Assembly: GCA_025642075.2 (NCBI GenBank)
Contig: JAODUO010000435.1
Span: 211,001-275,000 of the forward strand
Reading direction: 5' to 3'
Length of the DNA: 64,000 nucleotides
Source of the DNA: Ridgeia piscesae
Taxonomy: Eukaryota; Annelida; Polychaeta; Sabellida; Siboglinidae
A program made the position numbers and the translations under genes. Position 1 is the first letter of the stretch, and the number at the start of each line of letters is the position of its first letter. Positions 52,473 to 63,720 of the stretch are shown piece after piece. The notes under the pieces were generated by a model, which saw nothing but the letters and a program-made list of their open reading frames with translations, was not told the DNA's origin and did no database searches.

Positions 52473-52968
52473 CTGGAAGTAATCATAACAGGGAGAGAAA
52501 TTAAAGCAAATAGTGTCACACAAAATTGGCTTCAGAAGCTAAACAACTGTTGCCTGTGTGAGCATCTGTGTTTACGTGTTAGAGAAGAAATAGTTGTGAC
52601 AAAATATATAACAGTGCAACACATGAAATGATTGGCTGCAAACTGCTGGTGTGACTTAACAGAGAGTGAAGTGAGTACAGTGTAATAAGGTGGGTCGGTC
52701 AGTTGCCGGTCAGATGGGTGGGCGGCCGGTCAACCAGCCAGTCAACCAGCCCATGCTGTCTGCCCACCTGTCTGTCAGACTGTTAGTCCCAGTAACACTG
52801 TACACGAATGCAGAAATACAAAATAACAAACACAGCCGGCTATCAATTTTTGAGAGCTGTGGTCGTTTTTCTTATAAAATGTAATTATTTCATAATTTTT
52901 GTGTATGAAAATTTACAATTACATTTTTTAAATAAATAATTTGCTATATTTGCATCAGGTATACGTAC
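52473..52968 (-). other. RNase T2 intron
   Basis: 496 bp; includes ggtcagttgccggtcag-like small repeats at 52690-52750. No exon seen. Confidence 0.75.
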
Positions 52969-53041
52969 CGTGACGTCTGCTTGGACACAGACAGTAGGCG
53001 GCCACTGCTGGGCATAGACGAAAAACTCAAAATCCCCATCA
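52969..53041 (-). CDS. RNase T2 exon: N-terminal mature region
   Basis: Minus-strand acceptor catctcacag and donor gtacgt; phase 2 to phase 0. Encodes DGDFEFFVYAQQWPPTVC. The F-x-L/V-x-x-Q-W-P-x-x-x-C signature opens nearly every RNase T2 domain. Confidence 0.95.
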
Positions 53042-53614
53042 CTGTGAGATGAGTGACTACGACAGACAAGCATTACAGAAGTGAAACAATGTTTTAGGAA
53101 TTACGACTACCCGTGCATCATTAAAACTTTAAAATGTCACCCTATAGCCACCATTGGTATTTGTACAGATCAGCAAATGAAATGTATAAAAAATATGTTA
53201 TATTGTCCAATGCTGAATCCATGGTATAATTCCTCATGATTCAATGCGTTGTATTTCTTGTTTTATGAGGTTGTCTGGTCTTCTTTTGGCACTGATTAAC
53301 AAAATGTTCTAAAGACTACAATAAATACATGGAAGGAATACTGCTCATCAAATGTCATTGAAGAAATGGAAAACAGTGTTTGCAATTTGAATTTTTAGTG
53401 TTACGAGAAATTAAACATTCAGGTAAATGAACAACCATATTGGCATTTATTGGATATCAGCAAAACTCCGAGATTCAACACAGTCATGACTTTCCCACTC
53501 TGGAGACTAATGACTCAGTGAACTTCCTGCTAATGATTACATCACAGGATGATTCTAGGCAACAGAACTGACCACTACGTGTAATTATAACAACGGGTTT
53601 TTCCACCAACTGAC
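53042..53614 (-). other. RNase T2 intron
   Basis: 573 bp, AT-rich, nothing recognised. Confidence 0.75.
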
Positions 53615-53670
53615 CTGCTGACCACAACAACTGCCCACAGCACAAGCGAAATGGTCATCCACATGGTCAT
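53615..53670 (-). CDS. RNase T2 first coding exon: start and signal peptide
   Basis: ATG at 53670-53668 directly follows a minus-strand acceptor (cttgttgcag); donor gtcagt. Encodes MTMWMTISLVLWAVVVVS, a typical hydrophobic signal peptide that runs in phase into SDGDFEFF of the next exon. Three in-frame ATGs lie within the first five codons. The first is taken because it opens the exon. Confidence 0.85.
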
Positions 53671-53923
53671 CTGCAACAAGTCACAATCCAACACAATATT
53701 CAACTCTTCAAACAGTCCAATCAATATGTCTGTAATTTTGATTCAATACATCTATAGTATTACCATCGTTGTTATCAGGAGGTCAACGTAACTGTACCAG
53801 ACAAAACCTGCTCTGCGTCTGATAATCACATGCAGACGTGTGAGCCAGTGTTTGGTGATGTAAACTTCCTCGTTTTGAAATGTCACCGTTCAAAATCGAA
53901 ATAAATGTGTTCCTGTTACTCAC

Positions 53924-54010
53924 CTGTCGTCTTTACCCTTAGTCATGTATCAAATGACTGTGAGTAGGTTGTGTCGGCCACTTTACTGAGACTGGAGAGA
54001 ATAAACAATT
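53924..54010 (-). other. candidate 5' non-coding exon of RNase T2
   Basis: The minus strand has a strong donor, gacgacag then gtgagt, at 53924/53923, about 250 bp before the coding exon's acceptor. The upstream (higher-coordinate) limit is a guess. No transcript evidence. Confidence 0.35.
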
Positions 54011-54038
54011 TCACTGTCCAGTAATCAGTAAAGTGGAA

Positions 54039-54063
54039 TCATGTGACACTCCAGTCATGTGAC
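54039..54063. promoter_or_regulatory. paired TCATGTGAC E-boxes upstream of RNase T2
   Basis: TCATGTGAC occurs at 54039-54047 and again at 54055-54063. CATGTG flanked by T and AC is the form bound by MiT/TFE (MITF/TFEB) factors, which drive lysosomal genes in animals. The second copy sits in a near-palindrome, CCAGTCATGTGACTGG. The position fits a promoter-proximal site for RNase T2; regulation is inferred. Confidence 0.4.
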
Positions 54064-57000
54064 TGGTGTGAGTGCAGCCGTTGCTGCGTACACACCACGT
54101 AACCGATGTGTACACGAGAACGTCACAAGTTAAGGCCATTTCTGTGTGGTATGCTTTAAACAGGTAATAATTAGATTTATAACTTTTAGATTATAATTTA
54201 TTAATAACTGGTATTTAAAATGTATTGTAAAGATCTAAGGCCTGAACTAAAAAGCTATGTAACCGACGGCCTCAAAATAGTAATAAAATGTCTTAAAGTG
54301 CATTACTCAGAACTGAAACTTTACGACACCCGAAGCTTTAAATGACACCCTTGACCCAAGTGCCACTTCATGACTGTGATCCAGCACTTTAGCTGTCATA
54401 ATGCGCAACTGGCTACAAGTGCTTGATCAATACATCATTTTGTATTGAGAGCACAAAATAAACAAAGCACTTTGTTTATTGAAAACGCATTCATGTTTCT
54501 ATGATACCAATTAAAACAGCTGTTAACATTTATTTCCAGTTACATGAGCTGTATTTTAGAATCATTCGTCTAAAGGTATGACAGCCGATAAGCACATGTA
54601 TGTGCATGATTTTCAAATAAACCAGCTGTTAAAAATGTTCACAAAACAATTTTTATTGGTTATTGAATCGCTATAATAAATTGATGCAAATAGTATATCC
54701 AACTTTAACATTTATGAATACAGGGTGTTTGTTACCTTTCACCAAATTGTAAATGCATGTAATTAAATATGTATCCACAAGTCAGTGTCACACACAATGG
54801 CTGCATCTTTAACTGTTTTTACTCTAGAGGCATTTTCTTTTTTAATATTTAGACAGCACATAGTTTTACTCATTACATACTGCACATATTGATGTATCAG
54901 GGTGACGCAGGTGTGGAGGCTGATTTGGGTGAAGGACAAATAGGGAGAGAGCTACTTACAGGGGGAGTCACTGTAATACTAAGAATTTATAAGACATGTC
55001 CCCAACATTTACGTTGTAGAAACACTGCATCATTGCTTCAGCCAATACCCGTGTGGGTTCACTGGGGGGGTATAGTCATGGACAGTAGTGGACGGCGGTT
55101 AAAATGTTGGTACAACAAAGGATATTCATAATGTTAACTTAATACGAATTGTTTGTGAGTTGATCAACTCTGCGCTGAATTGAAAAACAGATGCGCGCAC
55201 ATCCTCAAGTACGGTTAGGCCACAGGTCTAAAGATACGGCTCACGTAGACACTTCGTATTTCTTTTCATTCATCTGGATTTTTGTATACTATCTTTTTTA
55301 TTTCTTCTCTACGTACTTTATTTTGCTTATGTTTTCTTCTGTTTTATTTTTCTGTTTCCAACCGTTGTTCTATATGATCAAGACTGATTGGTCTACATAC
55401 TACTAGAATAACTAGATACAGATATTAGATTACTATATAACTTGTTAATAATTAATTTTTGTAAGCTAAAAGAATATAAAATGTAATTATTATTTTATTC
55501 AGCCTCCATTGCCAGAGAAGAAACATTACATACATATTCATACATACAATTACATATAAAAGACACTCGGTGAAGAATAAAAACCTGATAAAATAAATAG
55601 CAACAATGCATACAGTGACATGATATAATTAATATATAAAACTCAGTGTATATTGTGTATATCAGTTAAAATAAAGAGACACATAATATATATTAGAGTG
55701 CAGTGGTTAACAGATGAACTAAAAGATGTTCATGTGAGTATGGCTTGGTAAAATTATCAGTAAATAAAAGGTGTCTAATCGAGTCAACAAGACAGACCAT
55801 CATTGTTTGTCACACTAGTTACGGATCCAGGTACCGTTTCACCATAAAATATTAAACAAGACAATAAGTGCTGCATCAGTCGACGCGCTGGACTTTCAAC
55901 TTTAATTATTCTATTATACAAGGATAATAATTATATCATAACTATTATATAATTAATTATAAGAGTTATTTACTTACTGTTAATTTTGCTTTTGTACTGT
56001 ACAGTTGGCCCCTGGCCTTTCGTTTCGTGTAAACTCGTCCGCTGGTTAGATGCTAATGGTCCGGGATTCAACTTTTATTACAAATGCGACACCGCAAACA
56101 ACGTCCCAAGCGTCGGAAAGTTTGGCGAGACGGCGTTTTGCTTCCTGTACAGTCACCGTGTGACACGGTGCAAGTTCAACAAGACCAGGGCTTGGGAGTA
56201 GGGGAGGGACACTCCCGATTTGACGGCAACGGACAATGCAATGATTAAATGCGTGCCGTGGCGGTATCCGCGGCCTACTACGGCAGCTGTTACAGTACTA
56301 CGCTATTCCAGTTTCGGTATTAAGTTAATGCGAAACGGAAACAAAGAATCTTCGTTCATCGAAACAAGTTCACAGTACCACTTACGACACGGTCGTTGCA
56401 CCGATACTTGTCTTTTTGGTATTTTGTTTACAATCTCGCTTTCGTGTACAGTGTTTGTAATCACATGACAAGAGCGCGACTTCCATTACTAACTTCACTA
56501 TCGAAGAGTGCTTCGAGAGTATGTGTTCGCGAGTGACGAGGGGACAGATCACTGTCTTTATTGTGATCGGTCCCCATCGTCATCCTCTAATTTCATTTTC
56601 ATATGAAGCATTAGCTATGGGGTTTTGTCGCCTTAGCATACATTTATTTCCAACACTGTTCATTGTTTGGTTTTGCAATGGGTGCGCGGCATATATACAT
56701 ACAGTGGCGCAGCCAGATGGGAGGGCCCCAATCCCGGAACAAAATTAGGATGGTGGGGAAAGGATGACCAATAACTGCATGGCTGCCTGATTCATAGAGT
56801 CACAAAGTACAGTGGGTTCCAGGAAGCCTGTGTAAGATTTTCTTTCCCAGTCCTACCCTTTCGCCAAAAAAATCATATTTCAAATAGGATTAAGTTAGGA
56901 ATTCTCCATTTCTGTCGCTGGATGTATGATCGAGATTGCAGTACGTGACAGATCGATCAATGAAAATGTCATTATTTTCTATGTGCATGATGGCTAATGG

Positions 57001-57070
57001 CTATCAAGGATTCAAAATAATATATAGTTGCCTGATTACTATTGTTATAATTTTCTTGGCGCATCACTAT
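54064..57070. other. intergenic interval
   Basis: No gene recognised. AT-rich at 54150-55990, less so at 55990-56470. A ggcgcagccagatgggagggc segment near 56704 resembles transposon-end sequence common in invertebrate genomes. Short open frames here (for example 54889-55131 and 55986-56201) have no family signature. Confidence 0.6.
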
Positions 57071-57074
57071 CGTC

Positions 57075-57655
57075 AAAGGTGAGTGCAACTAAGTTGACCA
57101 CTTTTCCATCGTCTTTTTCTTCCTCTCATTTTTCTCTTACTACGTACGTTTTCTGTCTGCAGTCTCCAATTCCTTCTATCTGTCGGTTTTTCCCATTTTT
57201 CTCCCACTTTTTCTAGGTCACTTTTAATGCAATTCCCTATCGCAAATTCTGTCTTCCTCGCCTCCATTTAATTCCCCTCCACTATCTGGGGATATGCTTG
57301 CTCTCTTTGCCAGTTTTCATCTCCCATTTTTCTATATGACCAGCCCACATACGTAATCCTCACCAATTTCTTCTTAGAACTTTCCTCCACTCCAACCTTG
57401 ATCCACTCTCATTTCGTCATTTTTTCTTATCAGCTCTCTTAACTTCTACGATTATTCTTACCAGGTTGTTTTTCGCAAACCTGGACCTTCTCATGTCGTT
57501 TCTCTGTTAATGCCATCGACATCGTCTCTTGTGCATTCATGTATGCCGGGGTAACATAATATCCAAGCTGTAGAGCACATTTCCTCTACGTTTACGTGAT
57601 ATGCGTCTATCTCTCTTCATCCCTTCGATTTTCCTCCAAGCATTTGCCTCTCTCG
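57075..57655 (-). mobile_element. LINE (non-LTR retrotransposon) fragment
   Basis: On the minus strand, broken frames read ANAWRKIEG, DRRISRK, a region like KVQVCENNW-x-RRI, and nearer 57100-57260 DLEKVGEKW and DRRNWRLQTENV. This set, in this order, is the C-terminal part of many invertebrate LINE reverse-transcriptase proteins, downstream of the polymerase core. Several stops and frame shifts make it a dead copy. Clade not determined. Confidence 0.7.
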
Positions 57656-57750
57656 TGAATATATAATTTTTGGTAAGCTACGTTACATATGTTATGAAGT
57701 TACTAATCGACCATCTTTGTTAATTGTTTCATCATTGGCAATAGGCTGAT

Positions 57751-57790
57751 GCAGGGGCGTCGATCCGGTCTTAAAAGTGGGGGGACCGAT
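57751..57790 (+). repeat. 40-bp direct repeat, left copy
   Basis: gcaggggcgtcgatccggt followed by cttaaaagtggggggaccgat. A close copy lies at 60550-60590 in the same orientation. Confidence 0.75.
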
Positions 57791-57818
57791 TGATTTAATA
57801 CATACATATGTATGTAAT

Positions 57819-57821
<3 letters not shown>

Positions 57822-57855
<34 letters not shown>

Positions 57856-57861
57856 GATGAA

Positions 57862-57901
<40 letters not shown>

Positions 57902-57905
57902 TATA
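57822..57905. repeat. (TA)n array with internal inverted pair
   Basis: Two TA blocks around tatgatgaaataaa. Confidence 0.95.
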
Positions 57906-58094
57906 TTATACATTGTTTTGGTAATTATAAAACTAATTTATTGTTGGTCTATTGCTAATTCTAAAATAAACAAAGGCGTTTATTGTAGGATATTTAAACT
58001 AATTATGTTGTCTACGTATATATGAATATTGACTGTAGAAAGGTATGGACAAACAATATAATTTCATTAGTGAAATCTTTAATTATCTCTCTCC

Positions 58095-58692
58095 TCGTCC
58101 GTCCGTCCGTCCGTCCGTCCGTCCGTCCGTCCGTCCGTCCGTCCGTCTCGTCGTCGTCCGTCCGTCTGTCGTCGTCTCGTCCGTCCGTCGTCGTCCGTCC
58201 GTCCGTCTCGTCCGTCCGTCCGTCGTCCGTCCGTCCGTCCGTCCGTCCGTCCGTCCGTCCGTCCGTCCGTCCGTCCGTCCGTCCGTCCGTCCGTCCGTCC
58301 GTCCGTCCGTCCGTCCGTCCGTCCGTCCGTCCGTCCGTCCGTCCGTCCGTCCGTCCGTCCGTCCGTCCGTCCGTCCGTCCGTCCGTCCGTCCGTCCGTCC
58401 GTCCGTCCGTCCGTCCGTCCGTCCGTCCGTCCGTCCGTCCGTCCGTCCGTCCGCTGTCCGTCCGTCCGTCCGTCCGTCCGTCCGTCTCGTCGTCCGTCCG
58501 TCTCGTCTCTCTGTCCGTGTCCGTTTGGCCGTCCGTCTTCGTCGCATTTGTCGGGTCCGTCCTGTCCGTCCGTCCGTCCGTCCGTCCGTCCGTCCGTCCG
58601 TCCGTCCGTCCGTCCGTCCGTCCGTCCGTCCGTCCGTCCGTCCGTCCGTCCGTCCGTCCGTCCGTCCGTCCGTCCGTCTGTCTGTCTGTCTC
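58095..58692. repeat. (GTCC)n array, about 600 bp
   Basis: Long perfect GTCC blocks (58215-58450 and 58560-58676) separated by imperfect segments with gtctcgtcgtc, ending in (GTCT)n and a ctctctctc run. It abuts the gag-like remnant at 58693. All of its long frames are repeat translations. Confidence 0.97.
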
Positions 58693-60130
58693 TCTCTCTC
58701 TTTGAATTCCGTGTGGAGACTGTTTGGGTGTCTTCTTTGGCATATTGTACAGGTACTCTCTGCATACACGTCTTGTACATGTCCCACACTGCCGGCAGCC
58801 GAAGCACAGTCCATTCTTCTTCACGAATTCCTGTTTTTCTATGACAGGTTTTGCTCCAAAGGTTCGACATTCGGGTCAGTTGTGGTCGTTTCTTTTGCAC
58901 AAGACACTTGTTGTCTTGAGTAGCTGATGACTGTGTCATTGTTGCAAGGTTTCTTTTCTTCTGATTTGCTGTTGCAGATGTCTGCCTGTCTTTGTGTTCT
59001 TGCTCTGGAAGTCCTCTCAATGATCCTAACGATGTAACTAGATCACAGGCTTGCTTCTTCGTTGATGAATTCTGCGAACTGTTTGAAGGATGGGTACACG
59101 CCGTCGGCTTTCCGTGATGTTGACGCAATCCGACTCCAACGATTGACAACCCAGTCAGGAAGTTTCTTCAGCAGCTTGTGGTTTTCTCTATTGTCATTGA
59201 GAATTTCGCGGTTGGCACTGATTAAGGAAGTCTGCAAACCGTCTGAGGCTATTTCCATCTCTCCCTGAGATCTTGGGGGACAAGCTCAGAGCTTGTCTCG
59301 AAATGCTTCCGTCACAGTGAAACGATTCCCGCACCTTTCTTCAAGGAGAGCTTTGGCTTGTACGAATGCACTCTCGCTTCTCAGAAGAAAGTATTCACTT
59401 ATCGCTTCCTTTGCTGGCCCACCAACGCAATACTCCAGTCATGGTATTTCAGTGGATCTCCGTTGAAGATGGTAGGTTCTGGTGCAGGCAATCGGCTTTA
59501 AACTCATCAATGCTGTGAAAGCATCTGCTAGTGCCGAGAAGTCATTAAATTGTTGTGACATCGATGACTCGTCGGGTTTGCTCGGCTGCATAAAGATTGA
59601 TTTGCTATCAGTTGTAGGCTGTCAGTGTCTTCTTAACAAACACATTCGACTGCTTTCTCTTTAAATCTGAATCGTTTCTGGAATACACTTTGACGGTCGC
59701 CTCCTCCATGCGAAACAGTTTCTCTATTCGGTGTTGTTCGGTAGCTCTTCTTTTTCGTTTGGGTGCTGCGCCTGCCTCGGCTCTTCGCACTGAATCTACC
59801 ATTTCTAAATGTAAGAGCTCTTCTTCCTTCATTGCTGCTTCCTTCCTCTAATTCAGCCATGTGAGCTGCAGCATTGGCCTCGGCCTCGAGTGCCGATCGC
59901 CGATCGCCTCGACGATGATGTTGTTCTGTGTGATGATCTGTGTGAATGCGTCGTTGACTGCTGTATGTGTTGATCTGTCTTTCTAAGGATAATCGCAACC
60001 ACATGCAAATCCTTATCTCCTGTGGCACGATCTATCGCCATACGGATGGTTTGATCAGGTGCAACGGTGCACAGCATCTTAATTTCTTCACAGATGTGTT
60101 CAATCTCCTGCAACCATTGCATAAGTTTTT
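58693..60130 (-). pseudogene. decayed BEL/Pao-type LTR retrotransposon gag-like remnant
   Basis: The minus strand carries pieces, in several frames, of the N-terminal polyprotein of BEL/Pao elements. In order they are a coiled-coil-like Glu/Arg/Ala-rich segment (59600-60120), the region containing KLPDWVVNRWSR and FKQFAEFINEEA (59043-59258), and a Cys/His-rich zinc-knuckle-like region near 58700-58830. The reading frame changes at least twice, including inside the zinc-knuckle region. The protease and polymerase parts expected downstream are missing: the sequence runs into the (GTCC)n array. It cannot encode a working protein. Confidence 0.7.
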
Positions 60131-61342
60131 CTTCCGGATCACTTGGTTCACTTATAACGCTTTGCTTCCGCTTTTCTGGTTCATGTATTAATTGGTTCCT
60201 TATCAGCTTCCATTATGTTATCACAGGTAAGTAGTCAACATATATTAACATATATACCAGACAGGTTGATGATGATTAAATATCATACGCTTATACAATT
60301 GTATAAATACCTACATGTTATAGTACACTCCAGCATATATCCAGCTAGTCTTACTGTTGACAATAATATTAATTCTAAATCATGGAAAACAATTCAATAA
60401 TAATTAATACATCGAAAATTATCTTGAATTATCCATTATCTTGATTACATACCTCGTTCCGCCTATGCGGCTTGGTATTCTTCTTTGTCTCTGTTTCTAC
60501 GTGGTTCAATTTACTTGGATGTTGAATCTGCCATCTGATATAGTCGTAGGCAGGGGCGTCAATCCGGTTTTAAGAAGGGGGGGGACGAATTACTTGTCTG
60601 ATGGAATGTGTTCATACTTTATACTTTATATATAGTCACACATTTGAATAAGAATGGTTTAAAGTGCTAATACATGCACATTATATTAATATTCATCTAA
60701 ATGATACACAAAGCATGATAATAATCAATACAATACACATAAACATTTAATATTAAATGTATTAATTAAACAATACTGCATGTTTTCTAGCGTAATTACA
60801 TCTCCCAAGGGGCCCGGGTACATTGACCAGTTATCAAATCCTGTTTACCTCTGAGGGCAACTCCAGCTGGTCAGTCAATCACCCTGGTTCACGCCAGAAG
60901 GGAAGCCAAACCCTGTTTACTGCAGACGGAGTACGTGTTGCCCTTATATGAATAGACTGACAGGTGGTGCACCAGCCACTATATGCCACGTACTATAGAT
61001 TAAAATTGACTCACAGTATAGGGGTGAAATCCCTCCCCGAGTCCTACCGAAAACAACACCGGGGGCCATATAAAATATACTAAACGTAACTTTTGACATA
61101 TTAAATATAGAATACAATCGTTGCCTATACCTATATTAATATTTCGCTCGCAAATATAGGGAGAATGCCAAAATATCAACGGCATATCAACCACGGTATC
61201 AACGTACGCTGGGTTCAAAATCAGCGTCGCCATCTGGTGGATACATGTACAGTAAACGATGTGACATCACCGCCTAGTCTCGCTTATCACCGCCTAGAGT
61301 AGCGCTTTCTCAACCGAGTGTGACTCTGACTCTGGGTTGGCC
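60131..61342. other. intergenic interval upstream of galectin
   Basis: AT-rich, with the right direct-repeat copy (60550-60590) and no gene recognised. A small duplication, tcaccgcctag, occurs at 61266 and 61288 just before the galectin promoter region. Confidence 0.6.
60550..60590 (+). repeat. 40-bp direct repeat, right copy
   Basis: gcaggggcgtcaatccggt followed by tttaagaaggggggggacgaat; about 85% like 57751-57790. Confidence 0.75.
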
Positions 61343-61348
61343 TATAAA
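61343..61348 (+). promoter_or_regulatory. candidate TATA box of the galectin gene
   Basis: TATAAA in ggcctataaagtacg, 74 bp before the galectin ATG, giving a predicted start of transcription near 61372. Confidence 0.4.
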
Positions 61349-61416
61349 GTACGTCATTCGACCCACTAGTAAGCCGACTGTACGGCCGCTGAAATAGATC
61401 GTGTGTTTTTGTAACG

Positions 61417-61470
61417 ATGATGAACGCACCAGGAATGGCTGTCAGACCAGAAACCGTTATCATAAACCCA
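61417..61470 (+). CDS. galectin first coding exon
   Basis: ATG at 61417 (a second ATG follows at once); donor gtgagt; ends in phase 0. Encodes 18 residues ending TVIINP, which joins the next exon as INP-PIPY, a common start of invertebrate galectin domains. No signal peptide, as expected of galectins, which leave the cell by a non-classical route. Confidence 0.85.
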
Positions 61471-62867
61471 GTGAGTACACGAGAACAGTTAGCAATAGTC
61501 GGGGAAACTCCGATCCGAACTAGGAAATGCCCAGTATTGTGTATTGCCCCAGTGTTGTGTATTGCGCCGACATTGGGTTGCCGTTGATTGACAAAACCGC
61601 TCGGTGTATTTGCTTGTTGATAACAGTTGGCACAGTCAATAAACTCATCGGACGTCCACTTGCAGTAGAATACACAGATTTGCGATGTCCAAAACGTGTT
61701 ACTGCTCACGTTAGTAAGCTACAAAGCCCCGTATGAAAACAATGAAAATAAGTTTGTTGAAACGTTGAACTACTTTCCTTTTTCCCATACGCCTACGGCT
61801 AGTATTAGTCATACGCAAATCATATCGGTGTGCTGCATGGTTGGTTGGAGAATGAAAAGATAACTAGGGGTGAGATCAGTCTTTTATTCTGATTTGTCAG
61901 GGTCAGACTGGTGATAAATATGCTGCCAGTAATTTTAGATTGAATACGCTTTCAGACTAAAAAGAAATGTTTGCACCATGAAAAACACATTTCATTTGCA
62001 TCATGACTGCTCATTGAAAAGCCAGATATTACTCGACTGCTTGTGATCATAGTTAAGATGAATGTGACAATATTGATGGTTAATTATCAGTAGGAGTACT
62101 ACTACTGTAGTAGCAATAATTAAATCATGGGAAAATATAGCATTAATTGTCACATAACAATGATCACATAAGTTTAGTACTGGCGCCAGTGAAGTGAAGG
62201 CCTTAATGTGCATGATCACACATTTGCCAGTCCAAGAAATCGTGGTAGCACATGCCCATGCGAGGGCATGCACACATGCAACCCTTGGCTTGGGCATAAT
62301 TGACCTAAATTATTAGCATTACCTAATACCTATACTATAGGTACTAGGGGTGATCGAGGGAGAGAGTTGGAGTCATTAGGACAACACCTTTAGTTGAAGT
62401 TGAAAGATTACCTTTGGCTTTGCTGCCAGTGGCCCTGTTGTTTTGTGACAACCATGTCAGAGAATGGGGCAGCCCATGTCAGCTGAAATTACCACCTGCC
62501 CAAACAGGTATCAGCCTGTTCAAATGTCAGGTGGACTGGTCTGTAGATAAAGCTATGTGCGAGTGGACTTAACAATCTTTTAGTAATGTTCAATGCCCTT
62601 TACAAGGGGGATGGCAAATTCTTTGGTACTCACTGCTAGTATCCTATATGTACTGATGCTAGAGGGGGGCTCTTATCTCAACAAGTCAGACATTACACGC
62701 TAGAATTTGTTTAACATCTTTTAAATACAGTTTCAAAAGCTGCATCTTATATCATTGCAATTTACAGCAGAACATACCGACATGCGTAATATGACACACT
62801 ACTATATTGTTTTATCACATTGATTGTCAGCTATTGTGTTAGTTATTCTGTTTACTGCGCTTTTCAG
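61471..62867 (+). other. galectin intron 1
   Basis: 1.4 kb; contains the dispersed repeat also found at 16375-16460 (here about 62480-62560). No other exon seen. Confidence 0.75.
62480..62560. repeat. dispersed repeat shared with a neurexin intron
   Basis: ggtggactggtctgtagata then aagctatg at 62531-62558 is nearly the same as 16428-16455. The sequence before it (cctgcccaaacaggtatcag) forms a small hairpin. Confidence 0.5.
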
Positions 62868-62953
62868 CCAATTCCATACAATGGACAAATCCCAAGCTTA
62901 AAAGTTGACTCCTTGATTACGATACAAGGGACTATATCTCCCAATGTGCAGAG
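62868..62953 (+). CDS. galectin exon 2
   Basis: Acceptor gcgcttttcag and donor gtaagt; phase 0 to phase 2. Encodes PIPYNGQIPSLKVDSLITIQ then GTISPNVQ. The P-x-P-Y-x-G-x-I start and the strand ending I-x-G-x-I are typical of the first strands of a galectin domain. Confidence 0.93.
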
Positions 62954-63720
62954 GTAAGTGACAAACTGAAGTTATTTCACAATTAATTGTGCCACTCTGT
63001 TGTTCCAGGCCTGTTTAAATATTGGCCAACCAATGGTGGTAGTATTCAAAAGGGCAGGTGGGAAACTTCCCCAGAAAACGCCATGGAATAAATGCTACTG
63101 GCTGTAACAGAAGCCACCAGGGAAGCAGACAACTTGACGAAATACTGTAATTTTAAACAAAACATGCAAGTTTATGCAACATATACAGTGTATGTCAGTA
63201 CAGTCAAAGGCAGACGAGAAAGAGGCTGACTCACTAAAATGGTGGTAGATACACAAGTTGATGGGTCTGAAACCAATCCCTGAAGTTGTAAGGCAAGTGG
63301 TCAAGAGTTGAGAATGAGTGTGTGCGTGTGTGCATGCCTTAGTAAGAGCTAAGTAACTGGCTGTCTTACTAAATGAGTGTATGAGTGGGTGAGAGAGTGA
63401 GTGAGTAAGTGATGTCAGAAAGACATAGTATGCTGCAACAAGACCAACAAAGTGGCCCTAGTTCCAACAAACTTATTACAGGTACAAGTGTTGAGGCCGA
63501 TGATCCCTCACAACTGTCAATCATCTGTTTGTTGGTGGTCTAGTCACCCAGTGCTACGTTCTAACAAAATCAACTAATTCCTCATGAACATGTGTAAATA
63601 ATCTGGTCAAATGTGTATAAATATACCAGTTAGTATAGCTATTCTACTCAAGCAATATCTAAATAACGTATACATAACCTGAGTATTTTAGTCGCAATTA
63701 ATGTGTTCCATCTGTTGTAG
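62954..63720 (+). other. galectin intron 2
   Basis: 767 bp; gagtgagtgag-like small repeats at 63360-63410; otherwise unremarkable. Confidence 0.75.

Larger units (their letters stand above)
43798..53670 (-). other. RNase T2 family gene (complete coding region)
   Basis: RNase T2 enzymes are secreted or lysosomal/vacuolar acid endoribonucleases that cut single-stranded RNA through a 2',3'-cyclic intermediate. Eight coding exons on the minus strand (53670-53615, 53041-52969, 52472-52414, 51599-51527, 50631-50564, 48718-48605, 45768-45648, 43965-43798) have GT-AG borders and matching phases and join to 732 nt, or 243 residues. The protein has a signal peptide (about 1-18), CAS I WSVHGLWP with catalytic His60, CAS II EHEWDKHGTCA with Glu113, Lys116 and His117, eight cysteines and sequons at NVT53 and NKT76. 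The length is normal for the family. It is convergent with neurexin. A 2.1-kb minisatellite occupies one intron. Confidence 0.95.

Noticed and set aside
54889..56750. Several 60-80 codon open frames between RNase T2 and galectin
   Set aside because: None shows a family motif, and the lengths are what chance gives. One ends in what looks like transposon-end sequence near 56704.
58022..58923. Long Arg/Pro/Ser/Val and Gly/Arg/Thr/Asp repeat proteins
   Set aside because: They are translations of the (GTCC)n array; minus-strand frames run on into fragments of the retroelement remnant only by chance.
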